Both the position numbers and the translations under genes were made by a program. DNA of 48,548 bases, from positions 1 to 48,548 of the forward strand of contig CAYJKL010000006.1 of assembly GCA_964370755.1 (NCBI GenBank). The letters are read 5' to 3'. Below, one piece after another: positions 1 through 7,312 of the stretch (position 1 is its first letter; every line of letters starts with the position of its first letter). The notes under the pieces were generated by a model that searched no databases, was not told the DNA's origin, and saw nothing but the letters and a program-made list of their open reading frames with translations. The DNA comes from CAKOSP01 sp964370755. Its GTDB lineage: Bacteria > Bacillota_I > Bacilli_A > RF39 > UBA660.

Positions 1-1325
1 TTATAGGAGATGGTGCTACAACGAACGTTGATATAGTATCTGATGCACCTACAGCACTTACGTTTACTAAAGGTGATGATATAACACTAAACGTTAACCC
101 AGTTACTTTAGCAGAGGGCGGGGGAAATGTAACAGGTTCTACTACAAGTACAGCAACACTTACAGTAGGTTCTTATGAAACAGCAGCGATTACCGAAACG
201 TATAATGTATATTTTGAAATAACAAATAATACTTTTGTATATACATCTCCAACAAGCGAAGCAGAAATACTACTAAACATTACAGATCCAAGCGGAGCAA
301 AAGTAGCAATACCTGGTTTAACAGAAAAAACAAGTGGAGGAGTTACTGGTTATGATATAACTACCTTTAATGGAGTATTAAAAGTTAAAGAACTTGAAGA
401 AATAACAAGTGAAACACTTATATCAGAAGAGTGGACAGCGACTATTACATTTGTAAATTTATCAACTGATCAAAGTGGTAATATGAGTAAAACGCTAGAA
501 TCCAAATTAATGCTTGAAAAAGATAAGAGAATGACAGATATTGAAATATTAATAGCGTCTCATAATGATACTAATGGTTTATTTTATCATGATCCAAGTC
601 TCGCAAATGGAGCAAATGATAATAGTTATAGATATTCTGGATCAAATGCAGTAGTAGCAAATAACTATGTATGCTTTGGAAGTGTTGTATCACCATGTCC
701 TGCAGAAAACGTATACAGAATAATAGGTTACTTTGATAATGGAAATGGTTATGAAATGAAACTTATTAAAAATACAAATATAGGAGATATGGCTTGGGAT
801 GATGGAAATGTAAATGACTGGGCAAATGCTAGTTTAAATATATACCTTAATAATGATTTTTATAATACAATACCAGCAAATTATCAAAGTATGGTAGTAG
901 ATACTACTTGGAACCTAGGAACTACAAGTGTTAATCGAATGATAGCAAGTGAGCATTTAACCGCAGAAAAAAGTAATATAAGTTACAATAATTCGTATGC
1001 AACAACTACAGTAGAAAGTATTGGTTTAATGTATCCAAGTGATTATGGATATGCAGCTTATAGTACTGCTTGGACAATTGATTTGTATAATTATGATACT
1101 AATAATATTCCAGCTAATAATTGGATGTTTTTAGGGGATTATGAGTGGACAATTTCGCATCGCTCGTCTAATTCCTCGAGTGCGTGGCTTGTGTACTACA
1201 ACGGCAATGCGAATGCGTCTTACTCGCAGAGTGGGTATGGCGTCCGTCCTGTCTTGTATCTGGCCTCCTCTGCGAAAATATTGAGTGGAACGGGAAGCTC
1301 TGCTGATCCGTTCATCGTAGGCTAA
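1..1325 (+). CDS. Surface protein with C-terminal GVRPVLYL domain, 5' truncated; likely diversified C-terminus
   Basis: The reading frame is open from base 3, so the first methionine at 483 is internal and the true start lies outside the window. The first ~160 visible residues are Thr/Ser/Ile/Val-rich and beta-strand-like, as in Ig-like or TasA-like surface domains. From about base 520 follows a domain with the sequence NYVCFGS, then YRIIGYF and KLIKNTN, ending in GYGVRPVLYL and GSSADPFIV. I know this organisation from secreted proteins of gut Firmicutes (DUF6273-like), whose function is not established. No LPXTG is visible at the C-terminus. Codon use changes abruptly near base 1145 from AT-ending to GC-ending codons (CGC, TCG, GTC, CTG, GCC), the segment rich in Ser, Tyr, Asn and Gly. 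That pattern suggests a replaced or retro-homed segment (see findings). The surface role is inferred. Confidence 0.7.
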   Translation, partial: IGDGATTNVDIVSDAPTALTFTKGDDITLNVNPVTLAEGGGNVTGSTTSTATLTVGSYETAAITETYNVYFEITNNTFVYTSPTSEAEILLNITDPSGAKVAIPGLTEKTSGGVTGYDITTFNGVLKVKELEEITSETLISEEWTATITFVNLSTDQSGNMSKTLESKLMLEKDKRMTDIEILIASHNDTNGLFYHDPSLANGANDNSYRYSGSNAVVANNYVCFGSVVSPCPAENVYRIIGYFDNGNGYEMKLIKNTNIGDMAWDDGNVNDWANASLNIYLNNDFYNTIPANYQSMVVDTTWNLGTTSVNRMIASEHLTAEKSNISYNNSYATTTVESIGLMYPSDYGYAAYSTAWTIDLYNYDTNNIPANNWMFLGDYEWTISHRSSNSSSAWLVYYNGNANASYSQSGYGVRPVLYLASSAKILSGTGSSADPFIVG

Positions 1326-1336
1326 AACCGGAGTAA
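1140..1336 (+). other. GC-rich 3' gene segment, candidate DGR variable region
   Basis: By hand count 1201-1260 is 33/60 G+C and 1321-1380 is 35/60, against roughly 28% in flanking DNA. The change falls inside one intact reading frame at its 3' end, where variable regions of diversity-generating retroelements sit. Codons of the form NNC/NNT (CAT, CGC, TAC, TAC, AAC, GGC, AAT) cluster just before the conserved GVRP block, as expected if template AAC/AAT codons were mutated at adenines. No reverse transcriptase or second copy of this segment is in the window, so the assignment is a hypothesis. Confidence 0.45.
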
Positions 1337-1373
1337 GGTGGCGAATTTGCCAGGCGAATGTCTGGCCGCCACC
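1337..1373 (+). other. GC-rich two-part stem-loop just after the surface gene
   Basis: GGTGGCG (1337-1343) pairs perfectly with CGCCACC (1367-1373), and inside it GCCAG (1349-1353) pairs with CTGGC (1362-1366) around an 8-nt loop. It begins 12 nt after the stop codon and has no T-tract behind it, so it is not a good Rho-independent terminator. DGR target sites often carry an inverted repeat just downstream of the homing site, which would fit. Confidence 0.55.
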
Positions 1374-1450
1374 CGACGTTATTAACATTTAGAAGTTATA
1401 GTAGATTTATTTGTGTTTATTTGATAGAATACTAGTGAAGTTGGTGTTAT

Positions 1451-2623
1451 ATGAAAAAAATTATAATTATTAAATATGGTGAATTATCTACTAAGGGAGA
1501 TAATCTTAATTATTTTATAAAAAAACTTAAAACTAATATTGAATCTTCTTTAGGTTCTTTAGATGCTCTAATTAATTATGATCATGGTAGAATGTTTATT
1601 GAAACAAATGAATTTGATTTAGTTGTTAGTAAACTTAAGAAAGTATTTGGTATTCATGAGTTTAACGTTGGATATATGCTTGATACTAATGATTTAGATG
1701 TAGTTAAAGAAAAAGTTTTAGAAAGTCTTGGTGAGTTTGAAACTTTTAAAGTTGAAACTAAAAGAAGTTTTAAACAGTATCCGATGGATAGTATGGAAAT
1801 CTCTAGAAGCCTGGGCACTTTTATTTTAAAATCAAAAAAAACAGTTAAAGTTGATGTGCATAATCCGGATGTTTTAATAAATGTTGAGATTAGGAAAGAT
1901 GCCTCAGTGTTTTATTTTGATAAAATAAAAGGTCTAGGGGGATACCCGGTGGGTACCCAAGGAAAAGGCTTGTTAATGCTTTCTGGTGGTATTGATTCTC
2001 CGGTTGCGGGTTATCTTGGTATTAAGCGTGGTTTATCTTTAGATGCGGTTTATTTTGATTCTCCTCCTCATACTAGTGAGAAGGCTAAAGATAAAGTTAA
2101 AAGACTTGCTAAAGTTTTAAAAGAATATGATACTAGTATGGGTATGTATGTTGTTAATTTTACTAAAATGCAAGAAACTATTTTAAAAAGTATTGATCAT
2201 GAGTATTTAATTACTATTATGAGAAGAATGATGTATAGAGTTATGGAGCGTATTGCAAATAAAAAGAAATGTCACGTTATTATTAATGGTGAATCTATTG
2301 GGCAAGTTGCTAGTCAAACTTTAACTAGTATGAAAGCTATTAATGAAGTAGTAAAAATACCTGTTATAAGACCTGTTGCTTGTTTTGATAAACTTGAAAT
2401 TATAGATGTTGCTAGAAAACTTGGTACTTATGAAATAAGTATTGAACCTTTTGAAGATTGCTGCACTATATTTGTACCTAAACATCCTGTTATTAATCCT
2501 GATAGAGAAAAGTGTGCTAAATATGAGACTATGTTTGATTATGATGCTATACTTGATGAGATAATGGATAACTTAGAATATATTAACTTAAAAGAAGAAA
2601 ATAAATTTAATGATTTGTTATAA
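1451..2623 (+). CDS. thiI: tRNA 4-thiouridine synthase ThiI (no rhodanese domain)
   Basis: ThiI activates uridine 8 of tRNA with ATP and inserts sulfur; it can also supply sulfur for thiazole synthesis. The 390-aa protein has an N-terminal ferredoxin-like/THUMP part (about residues 1-165) and a PP-loop ATP pyrophosphatase domain with SGGIDSPVAGY near residue 178. The typical EDCCTIFVPKHPV segment is near residue 335. It stops before the C-terminal rhodanese domain of the E. coli enzyme, as in Bacillus, where a dedicated cysteine desulfurase delivers sulfur; no such partner is adjacent here. The ATG at 1451 follows a weak SD (gttggtg). It appears to be a single-gene unit ended by the hairpin at 2630-2663. 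Confidence 0.93.
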   Translation: MKKIIIIKYGELSTKGDNLNYFIKKLKTNIESSLGSLDALINYDHGRMFIETNEFDLVVSKLKKVFGIHEFNVGYMLDTNDLDVVKEKVLESLGEFETFKVETKRSFKQYPMDSMEISRSLGTFILKSKKTVKVDVHNPDVLINVEIRKDASVFYFDKIKGLGGYPVGTQGKGLLMLSGGIDSPVAGYLGIKRGLSLDAVYFDSPPHTSEKAKDKVKRLAKVLKEYDTSMGMYVVNFTKMQETILKSIDHEYLITIMRRMMYRVMERIANKKKCHVIINGESIGQVASQTLTSMKAINEVVKIPVIRPVACFDKLEIIDVARKLGTYEISIEPFEDCCTIFVPKHPVINPDREKCAKYETMFDYDAILDEIMDNLEYINLKEENKFNDLL

Positions 2624-2629
2624 ATAATG

Positions 2630-2663
2630 AAAAAATCACCATAATATTAATAGGTGATTTTTT
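2630..2663 (+). terminator. thiI terminator; its 3' arm is also the SD of the next micro-ORF
   Basis: An 11-bp perfect inverted repeat, AAAAAATCACC (2630-2640) with GGTGATTTTTT (2653-2663) and a 12-nt loop. The G/C core is TCACC/GGTGA followed by six T, and it reads as a terminator in both directions. Confidence 0.7.
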
Positions 2664-2840
2664 ATGGAACTAAATAATTATAAGTATAAAGGCTTTGATG
2701 TAACTTGCACTGATAAATGTAAGAAAATGAGAGAAGAGTATTTTAATCCTTATGGTTATAATTTGTATTCAACAACTAGAGAAGTTATTGATACAAATTA
2801 TAATATGACACATACTAATCAAAATAGTAGAAAAAAATAG
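2664..2840 (+). CDS. Small hypothetical protein, 58 aa
   Basis: An ATG at 2664 follows AGGTGA with 7-8 nt spacing and opens a 58-codon frame ending in TAG at 2838-2840. The protein starts MELNNYKYKGFDVTCTDK, contains a CTDKC pair of cysteines, is rich in Asn, Tyr and Lys, and has no signal peptide or membrane segment. Codon choice matches neighbouring genes (AAT, GAT, TAT, ACT). I do not recognise a family. Its SD lies in the 3' arm of the terminator, so translation would need read-through, or the hairpin gates it. A terminator follows at 2885. The gene could be real or a fortuitous frame. Confidence 0.45.
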   Translation: MELNNYKYKGFDVTCTDKCKKMREEYFNPYGYNLYSTTREVIDTNYNMTHTNQNSRKK

Positions 2841-2884
2841 AATGAATTTTTAAAATAATACTTATCTTAAAAATTAAGTAAAAG

Positions 2885-2908
2885 ACTAGATTATATTCTA
2901 GTTTTTTT
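2885..2908 (+). terminator. Rho-independent terminator before ackA
   Basis: ACTAGA (2885-2890) pairs with TCTAGT (2897-2902), loop 6 nt, followed by a T7 tract. Confidence 0.7.
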
Positions 2909-2909
2909 G

Positions 2910-2915
2910 TATAAT
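2910..2915 (+). promoter_or_regulatory. -10 box for ackA operon
   Basis: Perfect TATAAT; predicted start near 2922, giving a short leader with SD AGGAGA at 2922-2927 ahead of the ATG at 2935. No convincing -35 is visible, since that position falls inside the preceding terminator. Confidence 0.5.
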
Positions 2916-2934
2916 AGATTTAGGAGATGAAAAA

Positions 2935-4113
2935 ATGAAAATATTAGCAATTAATGCAGGTAGTTCTTCACTTAAGTTTACACTTTTAGAATTACCTGAA
3001 GAAAAAGTAATTACCGCTGGTAATTTTGAAAAGATAGGAATAGATGGAAGTTTTTATTCTTATAAATTTAATGGAGAAAAGGTAAGTAAAGAAATACCTG
3101 TTAAAGATCATAAAGAAGCTGTTTCAATTTTAATTAATGAACTTATTGATGCGAAAATTATTGCTTCACTTGATGAAATTGAAGGCGTAGGACATAGAAT
3201 AGTTCATGGTGGTGCTGAGTTTAGTAAATCAGTTGTTTTAACTGAAGATACTATTAAAGGTATTGAAAAATATAATGAGTTAGCTCCTCTTCATAATCCA
3301 GCAAATATTGTTGGGGTAAGAGCGTTTAAAGAAATTTTACCAAATGCATTTATGGTAGGAGTATTTGATACTGCTTTTCATAGTACAATGAAAGAAGAAT
3401 CTTATTTATATCCAGTACCATATGAGTGGTATACTGAGTATGGAATTAGAAAATATGGTTTTCATGGAACTAGTCATAAATTTGTAAATATGACTATAAG
3501 TGAAAAACTTGGAAGAAATGATTTAAAAGTTATTTCTTGTCACATTGGTAATGGAGCGTCTATTGCTGCGATTAACGCTGGTAATGTAGTAGATACATCT
3601 ATGGGCTTTACTCCACTTGCTGGACTTATGATGGGTACTAGAAGTGGTGATATTGATTCATCAGTAATTGAGTTTATGTGTAAAAAGACTGGAAGAAGTG
3701 TTGAAGAAGTTACTAATGACTTAAATAAAAAAAGTGGTCTGCTTGGTATATCTGGAGTTTCTAGTGATAATAGAGATATTGAAGATGGAATTGAAGCAGG
3801 TAACAAAAGATGTGACCTTGCTCAAAATATGTACGCACAAAAGATTGCTAACTATATAGCAATGTATAATAATCTACTTGGTGGTGCTGATGTAATGACA
3901 CTTACTGCTGGAGTTGGTGAAAATGCTAAAGTTATGAGAAAAATGATAATTGAAAGAGTTGCTTCACTTGGTCTTAAACTTGATGAATCTAAAAATGATT
4001 TTAGAGGTGAGTTTAGAAAAATATCAACTGATGATTCTGCTTTTGAAATATATGTTGTTCCAACTAATGAAGAGTTAATGATAGCTTTAGAACTTATGGA
4101 ACTGAAGAAATAG
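2935..4113 (+). CDS. ackA: Acetate kinase AckA
   Basis: Acetate kinase transfers phosphate between acetyl phosphate and ADP, giving acetate and ATP in the cytoplasm. The 392-aa length is normal. Signatures in order: NAGSSSLKF at residue 7, GHRIVHGG, FDTAFH, GFHGTSH, CHIGNGASIAAI, GLMMGTRSGDID and GVGENA, which together form the ASKHA ATPase fold and active site. The SD AGGAGA precedes the ATG. It is the first gene of an apparent operon with nrnA and recX. Its usual partner, a phosphotransacetylase, is not adjacent; a PduL-type enzyme is encoded at 35499, so the fermentative acetyl-CoA to acetate route looks complete within this window. Confidence 0.97.
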   Translation: MKILAINAGSSSLKFTLLELPEEKVITAGNFEKIGIDGSFYSYKFNGEKVSKEIPVKDHKEAVSILINELIDAKIIASLDEIEGVGHRIVHGGAEFSKSVVLTEDTIKGIEKYNELAPLHNPANIVGVRAFKEILPNAFMVGVFDTAFHSTMKEESYLYPVPYEWYTEYGIRKYGFHGTSHKFVNMTISEKLGRNDLKVISCHIGNGASIAAINAGNVVDTSMGFTPLAGLMMGTRSGDIDSSVIEFMCKKTGRSVEEVTNDLNKKSGLLGISGVSSDNRDIEDGIEAGNKRCDLAQNMYAQKIANYIAMYNNLLGGADVMTLTAGVGENAKVMRKMIIERVASLGLKLDESKNDFRGEFRKISTDDSAFEIYVVPTNEELMIALELMELKK

Positions 4114-4116
4114 AAA

Positions 4117-5100
4117 ATGGTGTTTAATATTAAAAAAGACGTATATAAAGATATTTATAAAATAATAAAGAAGTATGACAAGATTGTGCTTGCAAGACAT
4201 GTGGGTCCAGACCCTGATGCTCTTGCATCACAAATTGCCTTAAGAGATGCTATAAAACTTACTTTTCCAGAAAAGGAAGTTTTAGCAGTGGGCGCTGGGG
4301 TTGCAAAATTTAGGTATTTAGGAGCCCTTGATAAAGTTGATGACTTTGGTGCCTTAGAAGGTGCTTTATTAGTTGTACTTGATTTACCTAATTTTGCAAG
4401 GATCGATGGAATCGAAGATTTATCGTATGATGCAATTTTAAAAATTGATCATCACCCAGCGGAGGATATAGTTGGAGATGTAGATTGGACAGATGATACT
4501 AAGTCTAGTACTTGTGAAATGCTTGTTAACTTTTTACTTAACAGTAAGATGGTTATGGATACTAAGATAGCTGAAGCTCTATTTTTAGGAATGGTTTTTG
4601 ATAGTGATAGATTTTTACTTAAGAATACATCTATTTCTACATTTAATACAGTTACTGAACTTTTAGAAAGATATCCGTTTAATTTTGTTGCTAGTTATGA
4701 TTATTTATATGAAAGAAGTTTTACTGATCTTAAATTTTATTCTCATATAATTGCTAATATGAATATTTCTGATAATAATTTTGGTCATATAATTATTGAA
4801 GCTGATAGTTTAAAAAAATATGGAGTTGATTCTTCAACGCCATCTAATATGGTTAATGATTTTTATTTCATTAAAGAACTTATTTGTTGGTGTTTTATAA
4901 CGTTTGATGAACGTAATGAAGTTTATAAAGTTAATATAAGAAGTAGAGGGCCTATTATAAATGAGGTGGCTTCTAAACATAATGGTGGAGGTCATAAGTA
5001 CGCTAGTGGTTGTAGACTTAAAACTAAAGGAGAAATTGAAAAACTTTTAAAAGAACTTGATGAAGTTTGTGAGAACTATAAAAGTTTTGAACTTAAATAA
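4117..5100 (+). CDS. nrnA: DHH/DHHA1 phosphoesterase, NrnA-like oligoribonuclease/pAp phosphatase
   Basis: Members degrade short oligoribonucleotides and often dephosphorylate 3'-phosphoadenosine 5'-phosphate. The 327-aa protein has the N-terminal DHH domain with RHVGPDPDALAS (about residues 28-39) and LDLPN, the metal-binding DHHP motif near residue 111, DSDRFLLKN, and the DHHA1 substrate motif NGGGHKYASG near residue 288. The first metal motif reads RHVGPDPDA where many relatives have xHxxPDxDA, so the histidine is retained. It begins 3 nt after the ackA stop with only a weak purine-rich SD, implying translational coupling. A specific cyclic-dinucleotide role, known for some relatives, cannot be told from sequence. 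Confidence 0.88.
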   Translation: MVFNIKKDVYKDIYKIIKKYDKIVLARHVGPDPDALASQIALRDAIKLTFPEKEVLAVGAGVAKFRYLGALDKVDDFGALEGALLVVLDLPNFARIDGIEDLSYDAILKIDHHPAEDIVGDVDWTDDTKSSTCEMLVNFLLNSKMVMDTKIAEALFLGMVFDSDRFLLKNTSISTFNTVTELLERYPFNFVASYDYLYERSFTDLKFYSHIIANMNISDNNFGHIIIEADSLKKYGVDSSTPSNMVNDFYFIKELICWCFITFDERNEVYKVNIRSRGPIINEVASKHNGGGHKYASGCRLKTKGEIEKLLKELDEVCENYKSFELK

Positions 5101-5101
5101 T

Positions 5102-5869
5102 ATGAAAATTGAAAAAATTAAAGTTTTGAAAAATGGTAAATATGAAGTTAAATTAGAAGAGGGTAATCCTTTTCTTTTTTCAGGTGAAACTATACTTAAG
5201 TATGAGTTATTACTTAAAAAAGAAATTGATAGTAAAATGCTTGATGATATGAAGTCTTACGATAAGTTAATGGTTTTGTATGAAGTTTTAATTAAGAAGA
5301 TTAGGAAGAAACTTAGAAGTGAGAAGGAAATTGTTGATTCTTTAAGAAAAGAGAAGTTAAATGACGATGAGATAAATGTTGTTTTGACTAAACTTAAAAA
5401 AGTAAATTTAATTAATGATGATAATTATTTAACTGCGTATATTAATGATAAACTTAATCTTAGTTTAGATGGGCCTTTAAAGATTAAAAAGGATTTAATT
5501 AATTTGGGTTTTAGTAGTTTAGAAATAGATGCAAAGATAGATATTGTTGATATTGAAGTTTGGGATGCAAGGGTGGAGAAGATTGTTCTTAAGAAAAGTA
5601 AGAATAGTAAATATTCTCATAGGGAACTTAAAAATAGGCTTGGTATTTATCTTAAGAACATTGGTTATAACGTTGATATAAATGATTATTTTGAAGATAA
5701 TAGAGAAAGTGATATTAAGTTAATTGAAAAAGATTACGATAAACTTTTAAGAAAGTATTTAAGAAAAAGTTTATCTGAAAAAGATATTAAAAATAAATTG
5801 TATTATGATTTACTTAAGAAAGGCTATGAATCTTCTTTGGTAAATGAATTTATTGCACAAAAAAACTGA
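5102..5869 (+). CDS. recX: RecX-family regulatory protein
   Basis: RecX proteins bind RecA filaments and modulate recombination. This 255-aa protein has the N-terminal beta segment followed by tandem three-helix repeats; the most recognisable piece is the stretch around LRSEKEIVDSLRKEKL and VNLINDDNYLTAYINDKL, with LIKKDL-like repeats after it. I chose the ATG at 5102, just past the nrnA stop at 5100, rather than an upstream in-frame ATG at 5057 that would overlap nrnA by 44 nt; the protein then starts MKIEKIKVLKNGKYEV, typical of Bacillus RecX. Third gene of the ackA-nrnA-recX run. No recA is in the window. Confidence 0.85.
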   Translation: MKIEKIKVLKNGKYEVKLEEGNPFLFSGETILKYELLLKKEIDSKMLDDMKSYDKLMVLYEVLIKKIRKKLRSEKEIVDSLRKEKLNDDEINVVLTKLKKVNLINDDNYLTAYINDKLNLSLDGPLKIKKDLINLGFSSLEIDAKIDIVDIEVWDARVEKIVLKKSKNSKYSHRELKNRLGIYLKNIGYNVDINDYFEDNRESDIKLIEKDYDKLLRKYLRKSLSEKDIKNKLYYDLLKKGYESSLVNEFIAQKN

Positions 5870-5891
5870 GAGTATTCTCAGATTTTTTTTT
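5861..5891. terminator. Bidirectional terminator between recX and prsA
   Basis: CTGAGA (5866-5871) pairs with TCTCAG (5876-5881) around GTAT; A5+ upstream and T8+ downstream serve both strands. The recX stop lies in the left arm and the prsA stop at the right edge. Confidence 0.85.
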
Positions 5892-6912
5892 ATTCTGCAC
5901 TTGTTGTATATGATGCTCTTAATTCTTTTATGAATGCTTCATATTGGTCTTTAAGCTCAGTATCAACGATTTCTACACCGTAAGTTTCACGGTAGTATTC
6001 TAATGCATCAAGAGTAATTGTTGGATCAGATGAAAGTAAATCTTCTGATAATTTTTCTCTGATTTCATCACTTAAATCTTCAAGACTTTCAAGTTCATGA
6101 GATTTAACTTTAAGTATTACATGGTAACCAAGTTCAGTAGTTATTACTTCAGTTGAGTACTCTCCATCTTTAAGCTCGTGAGCTGCATCGATTAGTTCGT
6201 TATAACTATCATCTAGTGAATCATAATTGATTTTTCCAAGTGATCCGCCATCAGCTGCTGTTGTAGTATCGTCTGATTTTTCTTCAGCAAGTTCAGCAAA
6301 TGTTTTTTCAACATCGTCTGACTCTTTTAAAGCATTAATGATTTCATTAATTTCAGCTTTAGCTGCATCTTCAGCTTCAGTAATTTCTTCTTCAGTAGCT
6401 GTTGATGATGCTGCTGGTGCTATTAAAATATGATTAATTTCAACGTCGCCTTTAGCTTCTTCATTGTAATATTTTTCAATTTGATCTTCAGTTATTTGAT
6501 CTTTAGCGTATTCTTCGATTGCATGACTTTGTAAGTTACTTATATATAAATAATCTTCATAAGCTTCAATTGTTGAAAAATTAGTTGAACTTTGAATAGC
6601 TGCAAGTAATTCTTCTTCACCACCGTAAGATGCTATCATACCTTCAATGTTAGCAGTAGCAGATGCTTTTGCGTCTTCGATTTCATCTTTGAATTCACTT
6701 TCAAAAATATGAGTATCAACCATTGTTATAAGTTGTTCTAAAGCGTAGTTTGCTTTAACTTCATTATATAGGTCATCAACACTTATTTTATCATCGTTTT
6801 CAAATGTAACAACTGCTTCCTTTCCATCTTCAAGAGTAGGTATTGTACCACATCCTGTAACTAGTATTAAACTTATTGTTAATAAACTTAATATTTTCAA
6901 ATTTTTCTTCAT
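5890..6912 (-). CDS. prsA: PrsA-like lipoprotein foldase (parvulin peptidyl-prolyl isomerase)
   Basis: Extracytoplasmic folding factor anchored to the outer face of the membrane. The 340-aa precursor begins with Lys residues, a hydrophobic stretch (about 5-19) and a lipobox VTGC with the acceptor Cys at 21. The next segment to ~150 resembles the SurA/PrsA helical chaperone domain. The parvulin domain (~155-262) shows EINHILIA, ADGGSLGKI, and LKDGEYSTEVITTELGYHV, the last being the usual GYHVI signature. It is very acidic (Glu/Asp-rich), and the loop with SSTATEEEITEAEDAA is longer than usual. Start supported by a strong SD (TAGGAGGT on the minus strand). Convergent to recX with a shared terminator. 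Confidence 0.9.
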   Translation of the reverse strand: MKKNLKILSLLTISLILVTGCGTIPTLEDGKEAVVTFENDDKISVDDLYNEVKANYALEQLITMVDTHIFESEFKDEIEDAKASATANIEGMIASYGGEEELLAAIQSSTNFSTIEAYEDYLYISNLQSHAIEEYAKDQITEDQIEKYYNEEAKGDVEINHILIAPAASSTATEEEITEAEDAAKAEINEIINALKESDDVEKTFAELAEEKSDDTTTAADGGSLGKINYDSLDDSYNELIDAAHELKDGEYSTEVITTELGYHVILKVKSHELESLEDLSDEIREKLSEDLLSSDPTITLDALEYYRETYGVEIVDTELKDQYEAFIKELRASYTTSAE

Positions 6913-6993
6913 TTATCTTACCTCCTAAAGACATTATATCAATATTCAAAAGGTAATACAATAAATTTTGCTTATTTTACGTTTTTTTCCCTC

Positions 6994-7020
6994 ACCCTTA
7001 TTAATATTAGCCATACAATA
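6994..7020 (+). promoter_or_regulatory. Sigma-K-like promoter for the two YjcZ-like micro-genes
   Basis: AC (6994-6995), exactly 16 nt, then CATACAATA (7012-7020). This matches the sigma-K pattern mACm-N16-CATAnnnTA; CATACAAT also equals the sigma-E -10. It lies 33 nt before the first micro-gene. Confidence 0.6.
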
Positions 7021-7052
7021 TAATGAATAGAGAAAAAAAGGAGGAATGATTT

Positions 7053-7142
7053 ATGAACTGTTGTAAAACTACTGGATGTGGACCTGCTATAATTTTAGTG
7101 CTTTTCATCCTATTAATAATCATCTGTGGAGCATTCATTTAA
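7053..7142 (+). CDS. YjcZ-like small membrane protein, 29 aa
   Basis: A 29-codon gene with a strong SD (AAAGGAGGAATGATTT before ATG). The protein begins MNCCKTTGCGPAII and continues into a hydrophobic helix rich in Ile, Leu and Val with FILLIII, then ends GAFI. This Cys/Gly-rich head plus FALIVVLFILLIIVG-type helix is the layout of the YjcZ family of tiny Bacillus sporulation-associated proteins, though the tail is shorter. It is the first of two tandem related genes and sits behind a sigma-K-like promoter. Probably a mother-cell membrane or coat-associated peptide; the function of the family is not known. Confidence 0.7.
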   Translation: MNCCKTTGCGPAIILVLFILLIIICGAFI

Positions 7143-7169
7143 CTTTTAAATTTAAGGAGGGTATAAAGT

Positions 7170-7280
7170 ATGGAAAAATGCAAAGCATCTTGTAATGCTA
7201 CCTCAAGTAATAATAGTTTTATTGTATTAATATTATTTATACTACTTGCTATCATTATTGGTGGAGTAGCATATTTATAA
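7170..7280 (+). CDS. YjcZ-like small membrane protein, 36 aa
   Basis: Second tandem micro-gene, 27 nt after the first, with SD AAGGAGGG. It encodes a short polar head with two cysteines (MEKCKASCNATSSNNS) followed by one transmembrane helix containing VLILFILLAIIIGG. The FILL core is shared with the preceding gene, so the pair looks like a local duplication that diverged in the head. Family resemblance is to YjcZ-like sporulation proteins, by layout rather than strict identity. Presumably co-transcribed from the promoter at 6994-7020 and ended by the terminator at 7281. Confidence 0.65.
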   Translation: MEKCKASCNATSSNNSFIVLILFILLAIIIGGVAYL

Positions 7281-7312
7281 AAAAAACTACTGAATTTATT
7301 CAGTAGTTTCTT
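7281..7312. terminator. Bidirectional terminator between YjcZ-like genes and capA
   Basis: ACTACTGAA (7286-7294) pairs perfectly with TTCAGTAGT (7299-7307); A-run on the left and T-rich right side serve both strands. The capA stop codon begins in the loop. Confidence 0.85.

Noticed and set aside
1131..1388. 85-aa open frame on the minus strand over the GC-rich island
   Set aside because: It is antisense to the surface gene; it is open only because the local GC content removes stops, and it has no SD or recognisable protein features.
5057..5101. Upstream in-frame ATG for recX
   Set aside because: It would overlap nrnA by 44 nt, and the added residues are not RecX-like; 5102 follows directly after the nrnA stop.
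5866..5871. Possible Mollicutes code 4 (TGA = Trp)
   Set aside because: recX and sufS end in TGA at sensible positions and Trp is TGG in all genes inspected, so the standard bacterial code applies.
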